Assembly: GCF_040954835.1 (NCBI RefSeq)
Contig: NW_027168298.1
Location: 310,001-374,000, forward strand
DNA: 64,000 bases
Origin: Lepisosteus oculatus
Taxonomy: Eukaryota; Chordata; Actinopteri; Semionotiformes; Lepisosteidae
Direction of reading: 5' to 3'
Shown: piece after piece, positions 54,545 through 64,000 of the stretch
Layout of the letters: every line of letters starts with the position of its first letter
Position numbering within the stretch: the stretch's first letter is position 1
Made by a program: the position numbers and the translations under genes
Notes under the pieces: generated by a model
What the model was told of the DNA's origin: nothing
What the model saw: only the letters and a program-made list of their open reading frames with translations
Database searches by the model: none

Positions 54545-54641
54545 CTCTCTACGTTTGACGTTGGCTCTCCTTTTGTTTGCTCCAGTACTAGAGCCTTACA
54601 TTTTCTAGCGGTGGCTGAACATGGTATAGTAGGCTAACGTT

Positions 54642-54770
54642 GGTATCGAGCAGTGGTAGTAACAGTATTTACGTGCCGCTGCTGCCAAGTGGCTCTGGGT
54701 TGAGACCGCGTTTTCACTTACTTGCAGCACAAATGGAGAAAGCGATTTTTGACAGTCTCTCGAGAGACTG
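54642..54770 (+). pseudogene. Diverged U4-like snRNA locus, copy 2
   Basis: Same 129-nt layout as at 26579, with few differences. The Sm site GATTTTTGA, the stem CAGTCTCTCGAGAGACTG and the 3'-box-like GTTTAGGGATAGACT are unchanged; changes are GCAGTGGTAGTA, ACCGCGTTTTC and AAATGGAG. Confidence 0.72.
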
Positions 54771-55887
54771 CGCTAGGTGTTTAGGGATAGACTTTGTCAG
54801 TTCCCCCTGGGATGATGGCCTCTCAAATAGTTTGTGATTCCTCTAGACGTTTATACAGTAGAAGCCTGCTTCGTGGCTTAAATCCAAGCTAAGGAAACGA
54901 GTTAGAGGTCTGATGCAGAACTGCGAATTCAATGAAGGGGAACACTACAGTACATTGCACTGTATGTGTGAGGAAAGCTGCCCCCTACTGTTCCTTGTCG
55001 ACCGAACAGAGGACTGTAAAGGATACCGCCAAGAAACTTTAGGATGCTGGTTGGAATCCAGCTCCAAAGAAGCCCCTTTGGGTGTTATGTAATCAAAAAG
55101 TAAGAACAGAGAATCTCCCTTTGATCAAAAGCGCAACAGAACTGTTTTCCGTGGAGCAGGTTTCAGACCCGTAGACCTGTTTTATTTGTAGGGCAGGGCG
55201 CATTCCCAAACGCGAATCTCCTGTTTTAGAAATGCTTTGGGCGGCATGAAGTGAAAATAAGAAGTGGGCTCCAGATGCACATGGAAGCAATCAAGTGTTT
55301 CATCCGAGCTGTTTCAAAGACTGCTCAACAGCTTTCCTTTTACAGAGGCCCAACGATTAATGATGGGGGTGCACCCTTCAATGTGCCTTACGACTCTAGG
55401 GAGTGATTGAGACGATTCGTAGCGTGTGTTCATTTCCCTCTATTCCCCATGTTGCAGTGGTAAGATGACGTAAATTCCTGCTTCGACACATAACGGCGTT
55501 ATAATCAAGTACAGGAGCTGAGGGCTTTTGTTTTGTTTCGTTTTCTATGGCGTTCGTAAGCGCGCAAAACAAAGACAATTCCTGCGTCTAACACGAATGT
55601 AAATGCTTTTGAAAGTGCAGTGTGGTGCAGCTTGTAAAATCCTTGTCCACATTTGTGGTTTGTTGATGTTTTTTCTGTCTGCCAAAGTTGCATTTTGACA
55701 TCCGGACGGGGAGACTTTATCATTTGAACGTGAAGCCAGCCTTAAACCCTCTGAGGCGTGTCTGTCTGCCGGCATGTATCTTGTGAAAGGTTTTTTTTTT
55801 AACAGAGAGCGACTTTAAAAAGGTTTCCGCAGCCACCTCGCACTCCGTGTTAGATTATAGGAGGAATGCGGCGGCGGCGAGCTCGCT

Positions 55888-55969
55888 GTAGTCGTGGCCG
55901 AGTAGTTAAGGCGATGGATTTGAAATCCATTGGGGACTCCCCGCTCAGGTTCGAATCCTGCCGACTACG
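55888..55969 (+). tRNA. trnS-UGA: tRNA-Ser-UGA, copy 3
   Basis: 82-nt class II tRNA: GTAGTCGTGGCCGAGTAGTT, anticodon TGA in loop TTTGAAA, T arm CAGGTTCGAATCCTG, 3' GACTACG. Likely functional; counterpart of 27428. Confidence 0.92.
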
Positions 55970-56374
55970 GCGTCTGCCGCACGTCACCTTGTGCCTGTGC
56001 GGCAAAGGCGAAGTGCCGCTTCTCCTTTCCTGGTACTATAAAAATGCTACATCGCTTGGTCCTGCTTCCATGGAAAGCAGTTCTTCAGGTAATTCTACTC
56101 TCTTACCAAAGCTGTTAGGTTCCTTTCCGTGGTGAGATGGGTTGTCATGCAACGCTGCCACATAGTGCCGACAGACAAGTGTGTTGCGGGAGAAGAGAAA
56201 AGTGTTTGAAGATTTAAGAGTGTCTTAGGTGGAGCCAAAATCAAGTGTCACAAATGCAAGTGGGAAGATTTCCAATGTTTAATATGGTCAAAATAAGCGG
56301 AAGTTACCAGCTGGTCCGGCACAGTCTGCCATGCTTTTGTCATATACTGTAAAGTGGTGTGGAACTGGGTGTCG

Positions 56375-56413
56375 AACTGGAGCCTCACCATTTGCATATG
56401 TGAGGCTCCAGTT
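56375..56413. repeat. Octamer hairpin, copy 3
   Basis: Perfect 14-bp arms AACTGGAGCCTCAC / GTGAGGCTCCAGTT; loop CATTTGCATAT. Confidence 0.85.
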
Positions 56414-57369
56414 ATACATCGAGTGTCACATTAAATGACAAAAATGAAGAGAGTTAAAGCACCTGGAGAGGTTTTCTTACAACTTTTGAGCTGACACAGT
56501 TTTGGAAAATGTTTCCTTCACGCTGCACTGTACAATATAGGCAGCCAAGAGTCTCCAAAACAAAACAGAATGGACAGATAGGAGAAAATTCCCACTCGTC
56601 CTGAAGTTCCCAAAATCCAGCACTGAGCGTAAACAAAGTGTCTAAGTAGCGTGGGAATGCTAACCCTAACCCTAGCTGGAGTTTGAGCAATCCGGCACTG
56701 AGCGTAAGAAGATGAGTCAAAGTAACGTCTAATCGGATTAGTTTCCTTAGAGCTGGTTCAGAGTTTGCTCAAGAGTTTACCTTTCACAGATGCGCAAAGA
56801 AGAATGTTGGGGGTGCACGCTTCAAGGCGCCTTACAGCTGTAGGGAGTGATTCGAGACGATTCGTGGCGTGTGCTCGTTCCCATATACCGTACGACCCGG
56901 GGTGCAGTGCTAGGATGACGTACAATACCGCTTGGGCACGTAACGGGGTTATATGCAAGTGCAGGACGTGAGGGTTTTCGTTTGTTCGTTTTGTTTTGCT
57001 CTGCTTTGCTTTGTTTTGCTTTCCATCGCGTTGGTAAGAGCGTAAATAAAAAGGCGATTCCTGTGTCTACCACTAATGTAAGAGCTATTTCAAGTGCGAC
57101 GTGGTGCGGCTTTTCAAATGCTTGTGGGCATTTCTCTGTTGTTGATTCTTTTTTTGTGTGTAACAAAGTGGCATTTTCATATCCGGACGGGGAGACTTTA
57201 TCATTCCGACATGAAGCCACCCTTAAGTCCTCTGAGGCGTGTCTGTCTGCAAGGCTTGTATTTTGGAAATGTTTTTTTGAAACGGAGAACGACTTTGAAA
57301 TAGGCTTCCGCCGGCGCCTCGCGATCCAGGTAAGATTGTAGCAAGAACGCAGCGGCAGTGGGGCTTGCT

Positions 57370-57451
57370 GTAGTCGTGGCTGAGTGGTTAAGGCAATGGA
57401 CTAGAAATCCATTGGGGTCTCCCCGCAGAGGTTCCAATCCTGCCGACTACG
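57370..57451 (+). tRNA. trnS-AGA: tRNA-Ser-AGA
   Basis: 82-nt class II tRNA reading UCU/UCC: GTAGTCGTGGCTGAGTGGTT, anticodon loop CTAGAAA, variable arm GGGGTCTCCCC, 3' GACTACG. The T loop is TTCCAAT rather than TTCGAAT, a change in the B box that may lower transcription. Confidence 0.87.
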
Positions 57452-57664
57452 TTGTCCGCTTTCAGTCGGTGTGTTTCGGCACAAGCAAAGAAGCGCGCCT
57501 CTTTGCTGTTCCTGGTGGTTTTAAAACGCCCAATCGCTTGTACCCGCTGCCTTAGAAATAAGTTCTTCAGCGTCCGCAAATGGCATTTTGCAGCTGGAAG
57601 CAGATGTCGACGCGTTTTGCACAGAGCACCAAAAAAGCGTCTTTTTTAAAGGCCCAGGCACTGA

Positions 57665-57735
57665 GCATTGGTGGTTCAGTGGTAGAATTCTCGCCTGCCA
57701 CGCGGGAGGCTCGGGTTCGATTCCCGGCCAATGCA
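57665..57735 (+). tRNA. trnG-GCC: tRNA-Gly-GCC, copy 2
   Basis: 71-nt canonical tRNA: GCATTGGTGGTTCAGTGG, anticodon loop CTGCCAC, T arm TCGGGTTCGATTCCCGG, 3' GCCAATGCA. Likely functional. Confidence 0.95.
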
Positions 57736-57784
57736 GTGGCTTTTGCAGCGAGCGGCTCCATCACTTGCATCCCCTTGCAACTCG

Positions 57785-58062
57785 CAACTGAAAACCCACT
57801 GAAGCTAAGCAGGTGTGAGCCAGGTCAGTACCTGGATGAGGATGAGCTACAGGGAAAAACAAAGCTTCCAGCTGGAAGCGGTGTTAATGGTGCCGGCGGG
57901 GGGGCGCTCACCCTGAGGTCTGTGCGGGTCCCAATGCCCCAGTATAGTGACGGAGATGCTGTGTTGTAAAAGGGCGCTGTCTTTTGGATGAGATGTAAAA
58001 CCGAGGTCACAGCGCTCTGTGGTCATTCAAAATGACCACCAAAACCTTTGACAAAAGCTCTT
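57785..58062 (+). mobile_element. 5S-derived SINE
   Basis: Counterpart of the element at 30062, same flanks (tRNA-Gly upstream, tRNA-Ile downstream). Confidence 0.85.
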
Positions 58063-58291
58063 GGTAATTGATGGTCTTCAATAATGCTTCTCCTTTAGGT
58101 ACATTTTAAATCAGCTGAAAAATGCTGTGAAATGGGGGGGCACTTCAGGCCAGTGTAGGATTTGGGTTACAAGAACCATGAAACTGCACGAGAAAGCCCG
58201 TACACTGATTACACGGCTTTCTATTCAAAGGAGGACAAAAGAAATTCCCTGAGTTTGATTTTTTGCAGCACAGAGAGGAGCACTGTCGTGA

Positions 58292-58365
58292 GGCTGGTTA
58301 GCTCAGTTGGTTAGAGCGTGGTGCTAATAACGCCAAGGTCGCGGGTTTGAGCCCTGTACGGGCTA
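58292..58365 (+). tRNA. trnI-AAU: tRNA-Ile-AAU, copy 2
   Basis: 74-nt tRNA with anticodon loop CTAATAA, D arm TTAGCTCAGTTGGTTAGAGC, T arm GCGGGTTTGAGCCCTG, 3' ACGGGCTA. Small T-arm changes; probably functional. Confidence 0.88.
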
Positions 58366-60450
58366 GGTCCAGGTCCCTGTTTGTGAAACAGGCAAATGAC
58401 TGTCTCAGGGGCCCATTCCTCATTCTCAAGACACATGTATGCAGTATGTACACTGTGCATTGAGCAATAGGGACTGAATACACCACAGGTAAGGTTAGAA
58501 GTCATTCTGAGGTGCCACATGTGAGGGATACAGCTAGGCATCCGAAATGTAGGGTTTGAGACCCTTCAGGAGTACTGCATCCTTTGAGACAGACCCGTGC
58601 ATGTTAAACAAATGATCATTTCTTTCGGCATTAGGGACTAAATATACTAAACATATGATGCTAAAATGTTATTTTCACATATATTAATGTAATAAATGAT
58701 TGCTTATGCTTTAGAAACAAATCTAATTAAAATAAAAGCTTAAGTTTTGTATTTATCTTGTACCATAGAACATGATTTTCTTTGTATTTCAAGCCCACAA
58801 AGTGTCCAAATGACGCACTACATGATATAAGGAAGATTATCACATGCATATCGGTATTATCTTTCTTATGAAAATGCATTCCTTTCATTACCTTTTACTT
58901 TTTAAAATGAACTCAAATTGAGTATAATGTAATAATTTAAGTAGAATAGATTCTAATAATATAATGATCCAGTGTTTTGCACTACTTCACTGCTTCACTG
59001 CTCTATGCCATCTGGAAATAAATCCTCAGACTGCTTACTGCCCTGGGCATGTACCAATAAATTAAAGGAGCACATCTGTTTATCACTGCGTTGAAGCAGG
59101 AGACACACAGTCTCTGCAAACACATCCTAGATACAGTGTTCCAGCACCTTTGACCTCATCCAGAACATATCATTTCTTGAAAGGGATTGCTGTCCGAATG
59201 CACATCTGAATCCCAAGCAGAATCTCTAGTAAAATACGATCATTTGTGAAACAGGCAAATGACTGTCTCAGGGGCCCATTCCTCATTGTCAGACACATGT
59301 ATGGAATGCTTTCACCGTGCATTGAGCAATAGGGATTAAAAACACCGCAGGTAAGGTTAGATGTCATGTTCTATGATCATTTCTTTCAGCATTAGGGACT
59401 AAATATACTAAACGTATGATGCTAAAATGTTATTTTCACATATATTAATGTAATAAATGATTGCTTATGCTTTATAAACAAATCTAATTAAAATAAAAGC
59501 TTAAGTTTTGTATTTATCTTGTACCATAGTACATGATTTGCTTTGTATTTCAAGCCCACAAAGTGTCCAAATGTTCTATGATCATTTCTTTCAGCATTAG
59601 GGACTAAATATACCAAACGTATGATGCTAAAATCCTGAAAAAAGGATGTGCTCCATCTCGTCAGTAGATTGGATTCCAAAACTGATTTGGGTCAATATAC
59701 ATTACCTTTGAAATTAAAGTACAGTCTACTGTAGGGAACCATCAACTTAGAAAGCATTGGCCTTCCCTGGGGGTCAGGTAGGTGCAAAAGATAAACCTTT
59801 ATCCTATCTTTATCTTAAGATAAGTGGCCAAGCAGTATTTTTCCAAGTTTCACCAAGCACATCATGTTGCCATAGTAGACAAAGTTCTATAAAATGTTAA
59901 ATAACTTTTAAAAAAAGCATCTTGGTCTTACAGTACTGTACAAGGTGAATTAAACTGTCCCTGGTAATAAAAAGTAATTAGAAGCATCTCAGAAACTTTA
60001 TCTCTAGAAACATTAGCTGTTTTATATCATGTAATTTAGTGTGATGTTGTCAGAATTCAAGGACATTATCACACACAGAAATTGGTTCAGTTAAATCTAA
60101 AAAACACAGCTAAACATGGGTTTAAATGTAACAGAAGTCTTACCTCTTGTCAAAAGATTTAATTCAAGAAGCGATGTAATAAATGATTGCTTATGCTTTA
60201 TAAAGAAATCTAATTAAAATAAAAGCTTAAGTTTTGTATTTATCTTGTACCATAGAACATGATTTTCTTTGTATTTGAAGCCCACAAAGTGTCCAAATGA
60301 TGCACTACATGATATAAGGAAGATTATCACATGCATATCGGTATTATCTTTCTTATGAAAATGCATTCCTTTCATTACCTTTTACTTTTTAAAATGAACT
60401 CAAATTGTGTATAATGTAATAATTTAAGTAGAATAGATTCAGGTAGGAAA
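58366..60450 (-). repeat. Dispersed repeat cluster (family also at 31000-36200)
   Basis: Inverted relative to the copies at 30975, 31960 and 35980. Landmarks GATCATTTGTGAAACAGGC, CATGCCCAGGGCA-type and CACAAAGTGTCCAAATGA recur. A segment with CATTAGGGACTAAATATAC appears three times (about 58630, 59390, 59595), and a longer segment recurs at about 60175-60440. No coding capacity seen; family unknown. Confidence 0.65.
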
Positions 60451-60899
60451 TATAGAGTCATGATGTATATGGCTGACATCATTTCACATGGGTGAATTTT
60501 AAGCTAAGAAATAAAAACATTTACAATGAAGATACCATTGCTTAATTTTAAATGCCTTTAAAAAATAAATGCCTCCTGAGAATAATTTGCCACTCCCAGA
60601 TCCTTGGTAAGGTACTGTTTGAATCCAATCAGGAGAGGAGCATCCAGGGAGTGCTTTCTATAGAGTCCAGCTTGGGCCACTCTCTTCCGGCCTGCTGATA
60701 CTTTTTAACTACTCAGGGCCTGTAAGGATATAAAACACCGGTTTAAACATTTTATACCTATAAGACAAATTAGAATTTTAGTAAAAAATAGATACATCTG
60801 AAAAATAAAAAAGTCTTACTGCTGATAGAGTTCTTCAGAGCTCACATCTTCCCCTTCCTTATCCGCTTCTGTTTCAGTTTCTAGAGCAGCCTCTGGCAT

Positions 60900-61554
60900 C
60901 TAATCCTCCTGGACAGCGGCCTCTTGCTCAGGGCCGCTGGAATGCAGGTAGATTCTTTTCAACATGCTTTTACATAATATGTTGTAACAATGATTTCAAA
61001 AAGAAACTACAGAAGCCTTACAGATTAAAAATATCTCACCTTGCCAATGTGTCTTCAGGCTTCCCATGTACAAAAAGGCCCAAGGACTCTAGCAGTCTTA
61101 CAACCACTATCCTGTTTGCCTCACCAGACACGATCTCTATTCTGTGGTAATCCACGATGACCCCCTTCTTCAGGTGATTCATCATGTCCTCCCTCGCCTG
61201 TTGAGAGGCCATCCTGATCTTTTCTGCCGTGGCGTGCTTCATACACGCCCTCTTCAAGTGAGCAGGAAGCTGATCAAGAGTATTCAGGTACATCTTGCAC
61301 ACCAGGGGAATCCGCGCGGGTTTCCTTTGAAAATAAATAATACCATCTGTGTATAGAAACAAGCTAAGACTGATTTCTTAAATTATCCTTAATTTTCTCT
61401 CTCATAGTTTGAGCATAATGATTTTATTGCATTTATATAAGAATTGCTCATTGCTCCTAAATAAATAATGGTTTCATAAAAAAATGAACACTTACTTGGT
61501 CTCAGTCACAGACTTTCCAATAGAAGCCATTGTGGAGTTCAGCAACTGCAGGTC
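60900..61554 (-). CDS. Three 3' exons of an unrecognised protein gene
   Basis: Minus strand. Exon 61554-61496 has a pyrimidine-rich acceptor ending CTTCTAG and donor GTAAGTG. Exon 61324-61040 has acceptor TTTTCAAAG and donor GTGAGAT. A last exon from about 60954 ends at a stop at 60900 (acceptor less certain). The phases agree across both introns. The coding parts give about 132 residues: a Lys/Arg-rich, mostly helical piece (PARIPLVCKMYLNTLDQLP, HLKRACMKHATAEKIRMASQ) ending EAAVQED. No domain recognised. No start exon; the gene is cut at about 61690 by a tRNA-block copy, so this is probably a fragment. Confidence 0.5.
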
Positions 61555-61689
61555 CTAGAAGTGGGGAAGGAATTTTAAAAGAGAAATTGAATTACAATAC
61601 AGAAGGAATGGCTGAGGGTTCACTGAAATATATAAATATACAAATTCCAAAGACTGAGTCCATATAGAAACAACTACCTTTCATTTTCA

Positions 61690-62260
61690 GTATAAGAAAA
61701 AAAAAACATTATCTTCCAAAGCATCATAAAATTGTCCCTTCTTCCAGACTCTACTTCTCTCTTGTAGTAGTATAGCAGACCTTTCCAGGTGAGCAGATCA
61801 CAGAGTCTGAAATGAGCTTCCTCCATCAAGCAAAGTACCTGAACATGACTCTGTCTTCATAAAAGCGCCCCTGTAATAAAGAAATTAAATCCGAAATCAA
61901 GAGGGCAGTTGCCTACTGAAATACAAGAAGTCATCAATTTTAACCTAGCAACACATTAAAGGCTGCATCTATACAAATACGATTCTAGAAATGCTCACCA
62001 GATTACGTTTTAAGAAGGAACTGCGCCTCAGGTTCCGCCGAGATCTTAACTCGGATGGCAGGATTCAGAGTCCGGAGTGCGGACTGATGGCGCACGGAGG
62101 GTCCATATACTGTGGATCCCTCAGTGATCTTCCGCGTATTCAAACCGCCAGCGTGTGACTCCCCTGTCCCCGTGACCTCATTGCTCTGCTCTCTCCTCTG
62201 TGCAGCTGAGCCCGACTCACGGTAAAATGGAAAAAAATATGCCCTCGACGTGAGATTTAT
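61690..62260. repeat. Partial third copy of the tRNA-cluster block
   Basis: Matches 24950-25505 and 53030-53580, closer to the latter. Contains only the tRNA-Gln relic. Confidence 0.85.
62030..62104 (-). pseudogene. tRNA-Gln-CUG relic, copy 3
   Basis: Same damaged tRNA-Gln as at 25286 and 53366. Confidence 0.7.
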
Positions 62261-62273
62261 TCTGGAGCGAGCC

Positions 62274-62332
62274 AGTGTTGCGCATAGCTGCCTTCAAAGC
62301 AGTTAACCCAGGTTCGATTCCCGGCCAACGCA
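62274..62332 (+). pseudogene. 5'-truncated tRNA-Gly relic with UCA anticodon
   Basis: From GCATAGCTGCC to the 3' end GGCCAACGCA it follows tRNA-Gly-UCC. The anticodon loop is CTTCAAA, giving UCA in place of UCC. The acceptor 5' strand and most of the D arm are missing. T arm AGGTTCGATTCCCGG is nearly intact. Confidence 0.8.
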
Positions 62333-62576
62333 GTTGCGAATGTTTTCAAATGCTGTCATGAGCCTTGGATTGTGACTAGCAAAGCGAAGCCTTTTGAAAG
62401 AGCTAAAGCACTGCAAAACGGAATTGAAGGAGAATCTTACAGGGGATTCTGAGCAGCGTCTGCATACATGCAGTCAGATAAAGGTGCTGAAAGCTTGAGC
62501 TACTCTCAATGTCATGCTGCCCTTCCCCGGAGTAAATCTGTTACATTGAAAGAATGCTTCTCGCAGGTTCAAAAAG
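62333..62576. other. Spacer, no gene seen
   Basis: Short stretch between the tRNA-Gly relic and the U4-flank copy; nothing recognised. Confidence 0.5.
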
Positions 62577-63164
62577 GGACCCTTGTTAATTGGAGAAATC
62601 AATGATTTCGAATGAATTCTGTATGCGTTAAAAGACAGCTATACACAGAAAACATGCAGGACACTGCTCACGATGTTTCCCGAGCGGAAACACAGTGCGT
62701 TTTTCCAAGCCATTTGACAAAGCCCACCCACTGAAAACTGCAGCAGATCGTGTAAAGACGTTCAACTTTGTAACTACTGCACGCACAGGAAGCAGAATAA
62801 ATTCCTCTTTTCAAACTGTCAAAGGTTTGCTTTGCGAACGCTGCAGGACATCGCACAATCTCTTTTGAATGGGGACAAACGATTTCTTATGGGGCGCAGT
62901 AAGTACAGACGTTTAAAATGCTCCACTCATGCCGACGATGCAGCATGAAGAAGCGCAACCTAACGTTTGACAGACAAAAGCCAGGCGCCGCTATGAGCAA
63001 TATGAAATCATACTGACAGCACACGGCGTTTCGCGCTGACACAAAAGTAATCTCGACAGACGCTGTTCTCTGCATAAAGCTGAAAGAGCTAAAGAGCGTT
63101 CCTGTTGACACGTAACAAGCTCGTTTCTTTCTACCATGATATCACCGTGACCAAATCTGTCTTT
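62577..63164 (-). repeat. U4 3'-flank copy 4 (longest, no U4 gene)
   Basis: Inverted U4 downstream DNA that runs right up to the 3' box (ACCAAATCTGTCTTTA, the complement of the box at 14143) and then stops. The U4 gene that should follow is absent. Confidence 0.88.
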
Positions 63165-63507
63165 ATGGACACGCCTGTCATGGACGGAGCAGGAAAGACG
63201 GCGCCACATTCTACAGCCCTCTCCACGCAATCGACGAAATCGGGCTACTGAAGTGGAGAAAATCGCCTCTCCAGAAAGTGCAAATATCATCTTGGAGAGT
63301 ATAAATCCTATTGCCGAAGGTCAGCCCTGTCTACCAGAGTGACCCTCCCACCTCCTGCAGCGATGGTCAGCTCGTCTCACACGCGAGAAGTTTCGGCTGG
63401 AAACAAGCGCCCCCTCTTCTCGCACGTTTTGCACGTTGAGTAGTTTTAATGCGGCTCCTTCGTACACAGTGCTGATCTTTTGGAAAGCAGGAGGCAAAAT
63501 TGACACG
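63165..63507. other. Unassigned stretch next to the missing U4
   Basis: About 340 bp of GC-balanced DNA that does not match U4 or any other part of the window by eye. Short frames only. It contains GAGTATAAATCC near 63297. Function unknown. Confidence 0.4.
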
Positions 63508-63579
63508 TTCCCATACCGGGAGTCGAACCCGGGCCGCCTGGGTGAAAACCAGGAATCCTAACCGCTAGACCATATGGGA
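63508..63579 (-). tRNA. trnE-UUC: tRNA-Glu-UUC
   Basis: 72-nt canonical tRNA: TCCCATATGGTCTAGCGG, anticodon loop TTTTCAC (UUC), T arm CCCGGGTTCGACTCCCGG, 3' TATGGGAA. All stems pair. Confidence 0.96.
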
Positions 63580-63780
63580 GTGCACAACCCTGCTGTTCCG
63601 GGCATCATGCAAGCAAACTACATAAATATGAGAAAACACGCAAGAGAGTTGTCACTCAGAGTGTCGAAGGGTCGATGTATACTGGGGCTCAGTTGAAATG
63701 CAACGTCAGGACTTTTCCGAATTATGTCACATGAAGAGAGCACAGCCTTTTCCGCCCTGCCATGTGTGTATCGGTAACTC

Positions 63781-63852
63781 GCCGTGATCGTATAGTGGTC
63801 AGTACTTTGCATTGTGGCCGCAACAACCCTGGTTCAAATCCGGGTCACGGCA
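63781..63852 (+). tRNA. trnH-GUG: tRNA-His-GUG
   Basis: 72 nt starting GCCGTGATCGTATAGTGG, anticodon loop TTGTGGC (GUG), 3' GGGTCACGGCA. Changes from the usual vertebrate sequence lie in the D loop (GTCAGTAC), anticodon stem (TTTGCAT/CCGCAA) and T arm (CTGGTTCAAATCCGG), leaving some weak pairs. Possibly functional. Confidence 0.87.
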
Positions 63853-64000
63853 GAATAGGGGCGTCTGCTTTTACTACTTGCATGAATGAAGGCAAAAAAA
63901 AGCCAATCGATGTGAAGGAACGGCGCTTTACAGAGGAGTACTGCCTGACTGGATCGTTGATGAACGACAGAGGCCACTCCGACCTCTTCTCGGGTTTCTT

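Larger units (their letters stand above)
52886..58365. repeat. tRNA-cluster block, copy 2
   Basis: Counterpart of 24806-30990. It keeps a tRNA-Ser-AGA gene (57370) where copy 1 has only a 3' fragment (29703), and an extra leader segment at 55190-55550. Confidence 0.85.

Noticed and set aside
61144-61356. Plus-strand open frame opposite the candidate exons
   Set aside because: The minus strand has splice sites and consistent phase; the plus-strand frame has neither.

Overview
This is vertebrate nuclear DNA, most likely from a ray-finned fish. The pointers are a 5S-rRNA-derived SINE of the type common in fish, an L2-like LINE, a Tc1-like transposon and a Tx1-type LINE, together with vertebrate-type U1, U4, U5, 5S and tRNA genes. 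The species cannot be named from the sequence alone. Almost nothing here is a host protein gene; the window is a cluster of small structural RNA genes and their duplicated, rearranged and transposon-invaded copies.

Layout: (1) 1-8336 is a tandem array of a 2726-bp unit carrying a 5S rRNA gene (+) and a U1 snRNA gene (-); three U1 genes and three 5S genes are complete. (2) The fourth U1 gene is split by a LINE with two long open ORFs (8337-13478). The LINE sits in the stem-loop I region of U1 and replaces 7 bp. (3) 13479-17750: the remaining 5' end of that U1 is fused to a U5 unit. Then come one U5 gene (+), one U4 gene (+), and a tandem array of six U5 genes (-) with a 507/508-bp period. (4) 17750-20789: copies of the U4 3' flank without U4, and a TIR-bearing DNA element with a 50-bp satellite and a long hairpin. 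(5) 20790-24800: an inverted piece of tRNA-cluster DNA (tRNA-Ile body), a 5S SINE, and a broken LTR retroelement with a tRNA-Asn primer binding site. (6) 24806-30990 and 52886-58365 are two copies of a tRNA cluster (Gln relic, Thr, Ser-GCU, U4-like relic, Ser-UGA/CGA/AGA, Gly-GCC, Ile-AAU). (7) 31000-36300 is AT-rich, with dispersed repeats and no gene that I can see. (8) 36312-39144 and 40828-43632 are a duplicated block with tRNA-Arg-UCG, a Thr-like tRNA and tRNA-Asn (intact in one copy, decayed in the other), with a tRNA-Ser unit between them. (9) 44690-51160 holds a duplicated L2/Tc1/tRNA-Arg-CCU block. (10) 58366-60450 is dispersed repeat. (11) 60900-61554 has three exons of an unrecognised protein gene. 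(12) 61690-64000 has a partial tRNA-block copy, a Gly relic, a U4 flank copy, tRNA-Glu and tRNA-His.

Taken together, the intact genes supply the translation and splicing machinery: 5S and tRNAs for the ribosome; U1, U4 and U5 for the spliceosome. The pol II snRNA genes keep an octamer about 220-235 bp upstream and a 3' box downstream. The pol III genes have internal promoters. The window shows how such multicopy RNA genes are copied with their flanks, change anticodons, lose bodies and serve as transposon landing sites. Coordinates of RNA genes were set by matching remembered vertebrate sequences and secondary structure; no search was run.
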